Shown: in pieces, positions 37,590-45,775 of the stretch
Layout: every line of letters begins with the position of its first letter
Position numbering within the stretch: the first letter of the stretch is position 1
IMG/VR virus record: IMGVR_UViG_3300021440_000014
Span: 1 to 64,000 of that record
Reading direction: 5' to 3' (one strand)
DNA length: 64,000 bases
DNA from: a virus
The notes under the pieces: model-generated
Databases searched by the model: none
Told to the model about the DNA's origin: nothing
Seen by the model: only the letters and a program-made list of their open reading frames with translations
Position numbers and translations under genes: made by a program

Positions 37590-38912
37590 TTAACTTATTA
37601 ACGTATTGCCTACACTAGGTAAGTATCCGCTCATGAAAAGACCTCTATCGCTTTGGAGTGGACCGCCAATCTGTGAAGAAAAGCTTAAGGAAACTCCTTT
37701 ATTTGGGCCAATAGATGAGGTATATGATTGAGAATCAAGTTTAGCGTTTTTCAGCACGTATTTCATCATTGTAAAATTACCCGTCTGAGGATGAGCTATA
37801 TTTACTTCTATATCATAGTTTTTATCTTGAGATATTGCTTCTACTAAATTTCCAGTAGAGATATCACCAAGATTTGCGTCGATAGAAAGGTTTACCTGAA
37901 CAGGGAACCTAATTTCTCTACTAAAAGCATACTTGCTTCCAAGTTTTTCGAGCGGATCTCTAGAAAGTGAAAAGCTTAGATTATAACTTTGAATTTTAGC
38001 ATCAGATATTAATGCACCAAGTTCCTGCTGATTAGAACTGCTTCCGCCCTGAAGAACTTTAAAAGTAATATCTCCCGGTTTAAGAACGCTTATTGAATAG
38101 GGACTTCTAAATTGACTTGCTGTAGGAGTAGCATTAGGTCCATTTACTGAGGTAGTAAATGAAAATCCAGACCAAGGATTAGTAACGGCAACAGGCACAC
38201 ATACAAATTTTTGGTTATTATTGGACGCAGAAACATTTACAGCAGATCCATCAGCGGGGTTGACGGCTGGATTATTAATTAAATATATACCAGAGAATCC
38301 TTCACCACCTTCATAATTACCAAATCCAGCACCATTGGTAGGGAGTGGCGTTTGGAACATTATATTAAGCCCCTCTAACGAAACATTAGTAGTAGGAAAA
38401 TTGCCTACCGAACCTTCTGTAGAGAAATTAGAAATAAAACAATTGCCTAAAGAGACGAAAGATATTTTATTATAATTACTTCCATTGTTTTCGCCGTGAT
38501 TTATCGCATCAATACCTTCTGGGACAGTTTTTACAAAGTAATTTTTGTCGTCCTGAGTTTTATTAAGAATATTAGAAATGCAGCTTACATTTTGGTTAGA
38601 GCCAGAATTGATTGTGAATCCAAGCATTTGTTCATTATAGAAATTCGCATTTAAATAAGAGAAATCAAGATTAACAGTAGGAGACTCAAGAAGAATTCTA
38701 TCTATAGCCGCCAATTCCCCAAATTGGTTAACATCTCTTCTGTTCAAAGAATAACCGTAGTTAATAGATTGGACTCTAAAAAGTTGTTTAGTTAGCGGTC
38801 TTGGATTTAAACCTGTATTAACTATTAAATTATCATCATTTTGTATTCCTGTAGAAGGACTTGGCCCAACGTATAGGACTTCGTTTTGGTAAATTACTCT
38901 ATTCTTTGGCAT
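37590..38912 (-). CDS. Tail-tube paralogue (minor, AT-rich codons)
   Basis: A 440-residue paralogue of the protein at 38986-40245. They share long blocks: VQSINYGYSLNRRDVNQFG, AAIDRILLESPTVNLDFSYL, ISNFSTE.SVGNFPTT and IQSYNLSFSLSRDPLEKLGS. Codon choice is AT-rich like most of the genome: the shared block ILLESPTVNLD uses AGA/ACT/AAT/GAT where the paralogue uses CGT/ACC/AAC/GAC. This suggests lower expression and a minor or specialised tube ring, perhaps near the tip or terminator end. It has its own GTGTAA motif at 38928-38933 and its own transcript. Confidence 0.65.
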   Translation of the reverse strand: MPKNRVIYQNEVLYVGPSPSTGIQNDDNLIVNTGLNPRPLTKQLFRVQSINYGYSLNRRDVNQFGELAAIDRILLESPTVNLDFSYLNANFYNEQMLGFTINSGSNQNVSCISNILNKTQDDKNYFVKTVPEGIDAINHGENNGSNYNKISFVSLGNCFISNFSTEGSVGNFPTTNVSLEGLNIMFQTPLPTNGAGFGNYEGGEGFSGIYLINNPAVNPADGSAVNVSASNNNQKFVCVPVAVTNPWSGFSFTTSVNGPNATPTASQFRSPYSISVLKPGDITFKVLQGGSSSNQQELGALISDAKIQSYNLSFSLSRDPLEKLGSKYAFSREIRFPVQVNLSIDANLGDISTGNLVEAISQDKNYDIEVNIAHPQTGNFTMMKYVLKNAKLDSQSYTSSIGPNKGVSLSFSSQIGGPLQSDRGLFMSGYLPSVGNTLIS

Positions 38913-38927
38913 AATATCTAAATAAAA

Positions 38928-38933
38928 TTACAC
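38928..38933 (-). promoter_or_regulatory. GTGTAA motif, candidate late promoter for tail-tube paralogue
   Basis: GTGTAA 15 bases above the ATG at 38912, directly downstream of the terminator of the preceding tail-tube gene. The leader contains TTTAGATATT before the ATG and no Shine-Dalgarno; similar leaders follow the motifs at 42702 and 61828. Confidence 0.5.
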
Positions 38934-38961
38934 AAAAAAACGCGGGAATTTTCCCGCGTTT
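38934..38961 (-). terminator. Rho-independent terminator after major tail-tube gene
   Basis: CGCGGGAA (38941-38948) pairs with TTCCCGCG (38951-38958), extended by AAA/TTT, and is followed on the - strand by a run of seven T. It lies 25 bases after the stop of the gene at 38986 and is the strongest hairpin in the window. Confidence 0.85.
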
Positions 38962-38985
38962 ATGTTTTATTATTTTATCAACTTT

Positions 38986-40245
38986 TTAGTAATCAATACT
39001 AGGAGCAAGACCGCTGAAGAACAAGCCCTTAGTCGTCTGCAACGGACCACCGATTTGAGACGAGAAGCTCAATGACACAGACTTATTAGGTCCAATTGAC
39101 GAAGTATAAGACTGAGAATCCAACTTAGCATTTCTCAAAGTATACTCAAGTGCTCTTAGAGAACCTGTTTGAGGGTGCTTAATTGCAATTCTAATGTCGT
39201 AGCTCTTATCTGCTTGAATAACGTCAACCAAGTTACCAGTGGTAAGGTCGCCAACGTTTGCGTCAACAGAAAGGTTCACTTGGACAGGGAATCTAATTTC
39301 TCTGGCGAACGCATATTTGCTGCCCAGCTTTTCAAGCGGATCTCTTGAAAGAGAGAAGCTTAGGTTGTAGCTCTGAATCTTCGCATCAGAAATCGTAAGA
39401 CCAGCTTCGTTAAGAGAGTTAGTTGTTCCAGCGTCCCAGAAGTCGAACGTGATGTCTCCCGGTCTTAAAGCCGAAATATTGTATGCATATCCTGCGTCAC
39501 CTACTCCAAGGTTTCCGCTTCCATAAGTGCCGAACATCTTACCATTAATAGCGTTACTCTTGAACGGAGGAATAGCAGCGTAAGTGCTTAATCCAGAGCC
39601 ATCAACGGGATTAACTGCTGGGCTAGGAACCCAAGATCCAGTTGCAAGTAATCCACCAGTAGCAGGAGCAACGAATCCGTTACCGCTTTGCTTTTGAGTA
39701 AATAAAATGTTAAGACCTTCTACGGAAACGCTAGTCGTTGGGAAATTACCAACGGACGCCTCGGTAGAGAAGTTAGAAATGAAACCGTTACCAATCGCAA
39801 TATATTGTTCTGGATTAGCACCGGAAAGTCCAGCATATTCAGCGGCATCAACACCTTCTGGAACAGTTTTAATAAAATAGTTTCTATCGTCTTCGGTCTT
39901 GTTAAGAATGTTAGCGATAGCAGATACATATCCCTGACCAGTATTAATGTAAAAACCTAACGCTTCTTCATTAGAGAAAGACGAGTTAAGATAAGAAAAG
40001 TCGAGGTTAACGGTAGGGGATTCAAGCAAAATACGGTCAATAGCAGCGAGTTCACCAAATTGGTTCACGTCCCTTCTATTCAAAGAGTAACCATAGTTAA
40101 TGGATTGAACTCTGACTAATTGTTTAACCTTGTAAAAACCAGTAGTTTGCCCAGCGGCAGTAACGGTTCCGTATTGCGTTCCTGTTGCAGGTGCAGGACC
40201 GGCTAGTAAACCTTCTGTTTGGTAAATTATTCTATTTTTTGCCAT
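38986..40245 (-). CDS. Major tail-tube protein
   Basis: A 419-residue protein proposed as the main tail-tube subunit. It has two tube-like halves: the first with QSINYGYSLNRRDVNQFG and FISNFSTEASVGNFPTTSV, the second with IQSYNLSFSLSRDPLEKLGS and SYTSSIGPNKSVSLSFSSQI. Codon use is visibly GC-richer (CGT, ACC, AAC, GAC, GGT) than in its paralogue at 37590 or in most neighbours, and like the major capsid gene, as expected for a very abundant protein. It is a single-gene transcript: GTGTAA motif upstream at 40279-40284 and a strong terminator downstream. The leader has no Shine-Dalgarno. Confidence 0.7.
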   Translation of the reverse strand: MAKNRIIYQTEGLLAGPAPATGTQYGTVTAAGQTTGFYKVKQLVRVQSINYGYSLNRRDVNQFGELAAIDRILLESPTVNLDFSYLNSSFSNEEALGFYINTGQGYVSAIANILNKTEDDRNYFIKTVPEGVDAAEYAGLSGANPEQYIAIGNGFISNFSTEASVGNFPTTSVSVEGLNILFTQKQSGNGFVAPATGGLLATGSWVPSPAVNPVDGSGLSTYAAIPPFKSNAINGKMFGTYGSGNLGVGDAGYAYNISALRPGDITFDFWDAGTTNSLNEAGLTISDAKIQSYNLSFSLSRDPLEKLGSKYAFAREIRFPVQVNLSVDANVGDLTTGNLVDVIQADKSYDIRIAIKHPQTGSLRALEYTLRNAKLDSQSYTSSIGPNKSVSLSFSSQIGGPLQTTKGLFFSGLAPSIDY

Positions 40246-40278
40246 AAAATTATTTAATTTTTAAAATTCTAATATCTG

Positions 40279-40284
40279 TTACAC
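40279..40284 (-). promoter_or_regulatory. GTGTAA motif, candidate late promoter for major tail-tube gene
   Basis: GTGTAA reading leftward, 33 bases above the ATG at 40245, followed by an AT-only leader. It lies between this gene and the end of 40307-41167. Confidence 0.5.
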
Positions 40285-40306
40285 GTTATTTTATCCTTAT
40301 AGAATA

Positions 40307-41167
40307 TTAAAGTCTTGGATTACGGACCAGTTCTATTCTCATATCTATGATGTTTGGAAATACTCCGGGGTTTAGAGTTTTTATCTCATTTACTATTGCG
40401 GATCTATAAGAGATTTGAGTAGTAGAAACGTTGGCTATACATGCCATATCAGAGAACGGTATGCTATTGGCTATTTGCGTATAGTTATAATTTCCATTTT
40501 TAGAATAACCTAAGTTATTATAAGGCATATCATTTTCAGAAAAAATAGGTATGAAAGTATACTTCTTATCCCTTAATATTGAAGAAACCGCGTCACATGA
40601 GAACTGAGAGTTAGCTAAAACTATTAATTTAATGTTAAAAACAGTAGTATCTGTGCCGCCAAAAGCAAAAGGTTCGTTAACGCTTCCATCGTTCTTAACA
40701 AAAATACAGGGGAAAGTCAGTGTTTGTGGGGCTAATCCAGTGAAAGGTCTATTAATCTTGGGTCTTGCCTCGTATTTAGTTTCAAATAGCAATTTATACT
40801 CAGGTTCGTTTGTCAGGTAAACATTAAAATCTTTGATAGCGTAATTTCCGCTAATAGTTTGGTTATTAAGACTTTGAGAAAAATATAATTGGCCTTCATT
40901 GAAATTTACGCCAGAATATCCAGACTCACCAACCGAAACATAGTTATTATTTAAATAAACTCCAGAAAGAATATTCGCATTTGGGATAGATGTATCTGCG
41001 ACTATCTGTTTGAATGGAGAAGCGTAAGCGTAGTAATCGCTAAATATAGAATCTATTCGGTAAAATTGACCGGATACATTGGTATAAGCTTCTCCTTTAT
41101 CTAATAGAGTATGATCGAGCCATAATAACACGCTCGACATTAATTTATTGTCTAATTGAGGCTTCAT
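40307..41167 (-). CDS. Virion protein, tail completion / terminator candidate
   Basis: A 286-residue, beta-rich protein of unrecognised family. FKQIVADTSIPNANILSG, FPCIFVKNDGS and MRIELVRNPRL are its clearest blocks. It is the last gene of a four-gene operon (42689 to 40307) placed between head-side genes and the tail tube, where tail terminator and head-tail joining proteins sit in siphoviruses. It starts with a 4-base overlap. The role is from position alone. Confidence 0.4.
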   Translation of the reverse strand: MKPQLDNKLMSSVLLWLDHTLLDKGEAYTNVSGQFYRIDSIFSDYYAYASPFKQIVADTSIPNANILSGVYLNNNYVSVGESGYSGVNFNEGQLYFSQSLNNQTISGNYAIKDFNVYLTNEPEYKLLFETKYEARPKINRPFTGLAPQTLTFPCIFVKNDGSVNEPFAFGGTDTTVFNIKLIVLANSQFSCDAVSSILRDKKYTFIPIFSENDMPYNNLGYSKNGNYNYTQIANSIPFSDMACIANVSTTQISYRSAIVNEIKTLNPGVFPNIIDMRIELVRNPRL

Positions 41168-41766
41168 TTAGTTGTAAATTTTAATTTTAAATCATTAAGT
41201 ATCTTAGAGATATAAGGAGTTGGCTTAAATGCGCCATCTCTAAGTCTGTCTATAGATTGTAAGCCCCTGCCAGATCTACTAGAAGATGAAGTTGAAAAAT
41301 TTTTCCAGTAAATATATTCCGTAAATCCAGATATACCATTTTCAATACCTCTTAACCAACTATTACCAGAATCCCAAGGAAGAGGAGTCAAATCATATAA
41401 AGTCCTATAAGAAGGTATTTTTACTTTATAGTTAAAAATTATTTTTGTGCCCCGTTCTATTATAGTAGGGGTATCGTTCATGGAAATAAGTAATTCTAAA
41501 GCCCTTAAGACATCTTCTATTGGAGTAGATCCTGAATCGAAACCTATAAACGAGAATAAATTTCCTTTTCCAGCCAAAGTCTGAGAAATATTAGAAGAAT
41601 TTTCGTCACTTAATTCTTTACTGACCTTATGTTCTTCAAATTGCTCTAATGCAGCTATTTTAGCCGCATTAAATCTTGCTTCAGCGGCATTATAAGCAAT
41701 GTTTTTCAAGGAATTTATTCTAGCCTTCCTTGTTTCGTTATTAAACTGTATTGCGTTAAATCTCAT
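41164..41766 (-). CDS. Head-tail joining candidate (HK97 gp10-type position)
   Basis: A 200-residue protein with a helical, basic N-terminal third (NETRKARINSLKNIAYNAAEARFNAA) and a beta-rich second half (IIFNYKVKIPSYRTLYDLTPLPW, GISGFTEYIYW). It overlaps both neighbours (ATGA and TAATG types). Size and order fit tail-completion proteins such as the HK97 gp10 family, but I see no diagnostic motif. Low-confidence functional call; good confidence that it is a gene. Confidence 0.4.
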   Translation of the reverse strand: MRFNAIQFNNETRKARINSLKNIAYNAAEARFNAAKIAALEQFEEHKVSKELSDENSSNISQTLAGKGNLFSFIGFDSGSTPIEDVLRALELLISMNDTPTIIERGTKIIFNYKVKIPSYRTLYDLTPLPWDSGNSWLRGIENGISGFTEYIYWKNFSTSSSSRSGRGLQSIDRLRDGAFKPTPYISKILNDLKLKFTTK

Positions 41767-42212
41767 TAAGTAGTGCTATACAAAGTAAAATAATAATAAA
41801 TTAACCCCTGAAAGTTTTGGACGCTTTCGCCCCCAATATTATTATAACTTATTCCATCCATCTCGAATAGTTCGTTTCTTCCGTTTTTTATAAATTCTCT
41901 GGCATCTTTTTGAACTTTAATCCTAGACATATTCACGCTAGATAAGCTTTGAACGTCTGGTTGGTTCGCAGAGTTTTGATTTTTATTATCTACCTTGATA
42001 ACCGGGAATATGCCAGAAACAGGAACCATTATAAAATTATCCTCATTCGAAGAAAATTGATATCCTGCATAAATATTCTCAGAACTGTTAACAATTACCC
42101 TTTTCGGCTCTTTATGAACAATTAAATTCCTTCCATTTGAGAATGTGTCAAAATGTCTCGCGAAAATACCTGTTTTTGAATATATTTGAGAGTCTGAAAG
42201 TAAACTACTCAT
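41766..42212 (-). CDS. Hypothetical head-tail connector component
   Basis: A 148-residue beta-rich protein (LIVHKEPKRVIVNSSENIYA; FIMVPVSGIFPVIKVDNK). A good Shine-Dalgarno (AAAGGAG, 7-8 bases before ATG) supports the start. Second gene of the operon that begins at 42689. Head-tail connector role inferred from operon order. Confidence 0.45.
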   Translation of the reverse strand: MSSLLSDSQIYSKTGIFARHFDTFSNGRNLIVHKEPKRVIVNSSENIYAGYQFSSNEDNFIMVPVSGIFPVIKVDNKNQNSANQPDVQSLSSVNMSRIKVQKDAREFIKNGRNELFEMDGISYNNIGGESVQNFQGLIYYYFTLYSTT

Positions 42213-42215
42213 GTG

Positions 42216-42689
42216 TTATCTCCTTTGATAGTAATCTCTTGGGCGGACCTCTATTAATTCTTCATCGCCGCAAACTTGCACAGGAGCAACGGAATTGTTA
42301 TTATATCCTTTAACAAGTTTATCAAGGGATTCCTGTTCCAGTTTTTTCATCTGAATGTAGCTCTTGCTTATTTCGTTTTTATTGACTGTTCTCACAGTTC
42401 CTCCGTCAGATGAGACTTCGAGTATTATATCCTGAGAGGCCACGCCAAGAAAACTCCTTATCTTCTTATCGTAAAAATAAATGCTATACAATTTTTTTAG
42501 TATAGCTTTTTCGTCAACATTCAATTCTGGGGAGATGTCAATAGAATCCTCTGACACTTGGAATGAAGTTGCTATTAAATTATTTAAATCTCCTATGTTA
42601 TTGACTATCCAATAACTAATAGAAGGAGTTGAAAGAGAGCTATCGTCTAGCTCTCTTCTTATTTCATCTGCAATTGATACAACTTTCAT
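42216..42689 (-). CDS. Head-tail adaptor-like protein
   Basis: A 157-residue, mostly helical protein: ADEIRRELDDSSLSTPSISYWIVNNIGDLNNLI at the start is typical of phage adaptor proteins (HK97 gp6-like), as is the helix-turn-helix-turn layout (YSIYFYDKKIRSFL). It opens the connector operon and has its own GTGTAA motif. Family assignment is by pattern only. Confidence 0.5.
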   Translation of the reverse strand: MKVVSIADEIRRELDDSSLSTPSISYWIVNNIGDLNNLIATSFQVSEDSIDISPELNVDEKAILKKLYSIYFYDKKIRSFLGVASQDIILEVSSDGGTVRTVNKNEISKSYIQMKKLEQESLDKLVKGYNNNSVAPVQVCGDEELIEVRPRDYYQRR

Positions 42690-42701
42690 ATCTATGTATT
42701 A

Positions 42702-42707
42702 TTACAC
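42702..42707 (-). promoter_or_regulatory. GTGTAA motif, candidate late promoter for connector operon
   Basis: GTGTAA reading leftward, 12 bases above the ATG at 42689, with leader ending ATAGAT-ATG. It lies in the 30-base gap after the gene ending at 42720. Confidence 0.5.
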
Positions 42708-42719
42708 AGATATGTATTT

Positions 42720-43058
42720 TTATTTACCTTCGCCGAGAATTTTTAATGCGCTAGTTGAAATACTTTTGCCATTATTGGTTTGTTTTGCGGGCATTTTATA
42801 TAAACCAACGTATGCATTAAACTCTTTAACGAGTTTTCTGACGATAAGATCTCTGTTATCGCTGGGCTGAACACCAACTTTTCTTGCGTGAAGTTGTAAA
42901 TCAGACAGATTCATAGATTGAATCTCTTTGATATATTCGTCTAGCTTAAGTGTTCCGTATTTAGTCATTCCTTTGTCACCCCAAACTTGATCTAGAGTAG
43001 AGGGCGCGAAATTTTCTTCTTTACCGTTAATTTGAGTGATTTTTTTTGGTTTTGCCAT
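42720..43058 (-). CDS. Small protein with Rho-N/SAP-like helix motif
   Basis: A 112-residue basic protein. The segment MNLSDLQLHARKVGVQPSDN matches the Rho N-terminal/SAP-like helix-extended loop-helix fold, a small nucleic-acid-binding motif often seen in phage virion proteins. The rest is disordered and Lys-rich. It follows the beta-helix gene on the same strand with a 33-base gap and no visible promoter, so it probably shares the 48698-start transcript. Function unknown; head or connector DNA contact is possible. Confidence 0.5.
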   Translation of the reverse strand: MAKPKKITQINGKEENFAPSTLDQVWGDKGMTKYGTLKLDEYIKEIQSMNLSDLQLHARKVGVQPSDNRDLIVRKLVKEFNAYVGLYKMPAKQTNNGKSISTSALKILGEGK

Positions 43059-43091
43059 ATATATTATTTTACTATTTTATATTTTTAATTT

Positions 43092-45005
43092 CTAATCTAT
43101 TTTCTTGAAGCCGGGACCGATATCTCTTCTTCTAGAGCTATTTCCAGAATAAGACGCTTTTGGATCTGCTACGAATGGATTAGTTCCATAATAATATCTA
43201 TATCCTGCGGGAATCCTTGTTGGTTCATTTTCGGTAGGCTTATATGGATCGTATGGTGGCCACTGTAAGCTACCAAAGAATGTAGGCTTTGAAGTTAAAT
43301 AAAAGCTATTTGGAATTGTTTTATCATAAGTATGAACTACATTTTTTTCATCCCAAACAATTGCAGATCCGGGAGCTAAATCGCTGGCTCTATAACTCCA
43401 ATTACCCCATCTTATCATTGTTTCTCTTACGTTAGTATCGTATTCAAGAGATTCTCTTGGATTACGAGAATCATCTCCTGAACCATTTATTATATACCCT
43501 AATTTAAAAAGCGTAGTATAAACGTTGTCGTAAGGGAAATATTTTAGATTATAACACTCGTAAATAGATTCTGGTGCCCCTCCCGTTGTTCCTCCTAAAA
43601 TATTACCAACAAACATCCAATAATGATTTCTTCTACAAACATCTACGGTTATCGTCTGGGCGTCTATAAATTCATTCCCTCTATCTTGAGAAAATATTCT
43701 ATTTCTAAGAATAGTAAAATGAGAGCTTGTCCCCCAATATTCGTCTGCTCTTATACCTGATGCTGAAAAATTTCCTTCTATTAAATTCATAAAAGGATGT
43801 CCTCCGTGCATCAAATTACTAAATCTTCTAATAATATCTGAATCTCCTTCTCCTAATCTCCACCAAATATTTGTAACGAAATTATAGCTAACTACATTTC
43901 CAGAAGTGCATCCTTCAAAACATACTGTTCCTATCGTTAGTTTTTCTGATATATTATCCGTAATCAATAAAGCAGAAGTATGAGGGCCAAGAAAAATAGG
44001 ATATGCCCTGTCTGAAGTATAATGTAAATCTCTTTCGTTTCCGACCGGAACTCCTCCATAGAGATAGCAACCGCTTATTTCTGACCATAAAGCGTTATAA
44101 ACCCAGAAAGCCCTTCTATGTGCTCCTATCAATTTCACATTTTTTACCCAACAATTAACCCATCCAAAAACCGTAATAGTATCAAACGCATCTGAGTCTA
44201 GGTTATCAAGAGTTAAATTTTCTAAACCAGCCTCCTCTACCATTGGCCCAATTCTTACCGCTTGAGGTTGGTTTGTATAAGAAAAATACAAAGGAGGATC
44301 TATTTGAACCGTCGTTGAATTAACTACGTTAGTTATTTTGACTATTTGCCCACATGGTCTAGTCCCAGATTCTCTACCCAACCAAGTAGCATACTGATTA
44401 GCTCCTCCTCCTCCTGTTCCGGCTGATGTAAAATTCGAAACAGGAAGAATAGCACCCTCATTCGTTTTAGTGTCTACTATGAGATATTGACCTACTGACC
44501 AATTATGTGTTGTAGAAGTAGTTAAATTAACGGAATCTTTTGTTGGAGACACTAAATCAAAAGCTGGATAAGTTGACCAAGAGAAATCAAAACCCATATC
44601 AAAATTAACCATTCTTTTTGATAAAAGTTTAATTGGAGTAATTACTCCTGTTTCTGCATTCGTTGAATAGGAAGATATATAAAAAAGATCTGGAGAAACC
44701 CCTTTAATAATAGTTTCATACATGTTTTCTCCTTTTAAAGTTACATAACTTGGGATTTTTAAAGCTTCATCTATTAAATATGTTCCATTTTTTAAAAGAA
44801 CAATTTTATTTGGTGGGCAGTTACTTATAGCTGCTTGTATTTGTTTCGTTGTAGCCCCCGGATTTATAATAGTATAAATTTCTCTGTCCGTATTCACCGT
44901 AGATCTAAGACCCGGATTCCAGTTTATTCTTAAATTATCTGGAATAATAGTAGAAAAACAGTTATGAATAAATAGGAAAAAAAGTAAAAAATAAATTGAT
45001 TTCAT
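43092..45005 (-). CDS. Secreted right-handed beta-helix (pectate-lyase-like) protein, copy 1
   Basis: A 637-residue protein with a Sec signal peptide (MKSIYFLLFFLFIHNCFST). The mature start is IIPDNLRINWNPGLR, then an 'ATTKQIQAAISNCPPNKIV' pattern and a pectate-lyase-type parallel beta-helix with many short turns. Fold members cut or bind polysaccharide. It is a paralogue of the proteins at 46890 and 48767, sharing 'YWGTSSHFT.LRNRI', 'F.GPH..A.LITDN' and 'WGNW.YR'. Last in an operon with a jelly-roll and a fibre-like protein, each with a signal peptide. Catalytic residues cannot be assigned by eye. Exported depolymerase or secreted adhesin are both possible. Confidence 0.7.
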   Translation of the reverse strand: MKSIYFLLFFLFIHNCFSTIIPDNLRINWNPGLRSTVNTDREIYTIINPGATTKQIQAAISNCPPNKIVLLKNGTYLIDEALKIPSYVTLKGENMYETIIKGVSPDLFYISSYSTNAETGVITPIKLLSKRMVNFDMGFDFSWSTYPAFDLVSPTKDSVNLTTSTTHNWSVGQYLIVDTKTNEGAILPVSNFTSAGTGGGGANQYATWLGRESGTRPCGQIVKITNVVNSTTVQIDPPLYFSYTNQPQAVRIGPMVEEAGLENLTLDNLDSDAFDTITVFGWVNCWVKNVKLIGAHRRAFWVYNALWSEISGCYLYGGVPVGNERDLHYTSDRAYPIFLGPHTSALLITDNISEKLTIGTVCFEGCTSGNVVSYNFVTNIWWRLGEGDSDIIRRFSNLMHGGHPFMNLIEGNFSASGIRADEYWGTSSHFTILRNRIFSQDRGNEFIDAQTITVDVCRRNHYWMFVGNILGGTTGGAPESIYECYNLKYFPYDNVYTTLFKLGYIINGSGDDSRNPRESLEYDTNVRETMIRWGNWSYRASDLAPGSAIVWDEKNVVHTYDKTIPNSFYLTSKPTFFGSLQWPPYDPYKPTENEPTRIPAGYRYYYGTNPFVADPKASYSGNSSRRRDIGPGFKKID

Positions 45006-45775
45006 AAAGGATCGCTTCCAATTTTATCAGGGCTAACTCTCACTTTGTCTATTCTATAATCTGATGGAGTGTACTCAGAGTAAAACCATATTCCATTAGC
45101 TGAACCAGTTGACTTACCATTTGTTATCGCAGTGTAAAAAGATGATCCGCTGGCAGGTTTAGTTTCGCTATTCAAAGCCATAAATACTTCAGCAAGTGAA
45201 TTAGCTCCAGTTCCGGCAACATAATGTAACCATATACTTATAGTATCCGTAGGTGCTGCGGCACCAACTGTAGATATTTCTACATAGCCAGTTGATCCAA
45301 AAGCTCCTTCTATTAATTTCAAAGTGCCATTATAATTTAAATACAGCGAACAAATAGGAGTGTTATCTTGACTCCCAGACATTAAATTAAAAATAGTTGT
45401 TCCGTCTTGATATGTAACTCTTTTGAATCTAAAATACACATATACCTCTGAAGTTAAATCAAAAGCCCCAACGTAGTAGATACGAGCACCATCTTGAAGT
45501 CTTAAACTTTTAGAGCCAACAAGAGGATCTGTAGCATACGCGAATTCAACAGTTCCCACTAAAGGAAAACCAACAACAAATTGTTGAACCCAACCCGGAA
45601 GAAAAACTCCTTCTTGAGCATCCTCGAAATCTTCTTTATAAATATAAGTTGGAGCAGCCTCACAACAATCTGGGTTTTTAGTTAAATGATTTTTTCTTTT
45701 AAAGATTGAAACCTGCTGAGAAAAACACTGAGTAGATAAAAGAAATAAAAATATTAAATTTAAAATTTTTACCAT
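45002..45775 (-). CDS. Secreted jelly-roll (concanavalin-like) protein, copy 1
   Basis: A 257-residue protein with a Sec signal peptide ending CFSQ. The body is a concanavalin-like beta-sandwich: YKEDFEDAQEGVFLPGW, SKSLRLQDGARIYYVGAFD, VYVYFRFKRVTYQDGTTIFN, GTLKLIEGAF, IWLHYVAGTGANSLAEVF and YRIDKVRVSP. Its paralogue is at 50593, and the 'W/YHYVAGTGAN' strand is shared (VRYVAGSGANG there). Domains of this fold bind glycans. It shares 4-7 base overlaps with both neighbours. Role: probably binds the polysaccharide that the linked beta-helix protein acts on; inference. Confidence 0.65.
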   Translation of the reverse strand: MVKILNLIFLFLLSTQCFSQQVSIFKRKNHLTKNPDCCEAAPTYIYKEDFEDAQEGVFLPGWVQQFVVGFPLVGTVEFAYATDPLVGSKSLRLQDGARIYYVGAFDLTSEVYVYFRFKRVTYQDGTTIFNLMSGSQDNTPICSLYLNYNGTLKLIEGAFGSTGYVEISTVGAAAPTDTISIWLHYVAGTGANSLAEVFMALNSETKPASGSSFYTAITNGKSTGSANGIWFYSEYTPSDYRIDKVRVSPDKIGSDPL

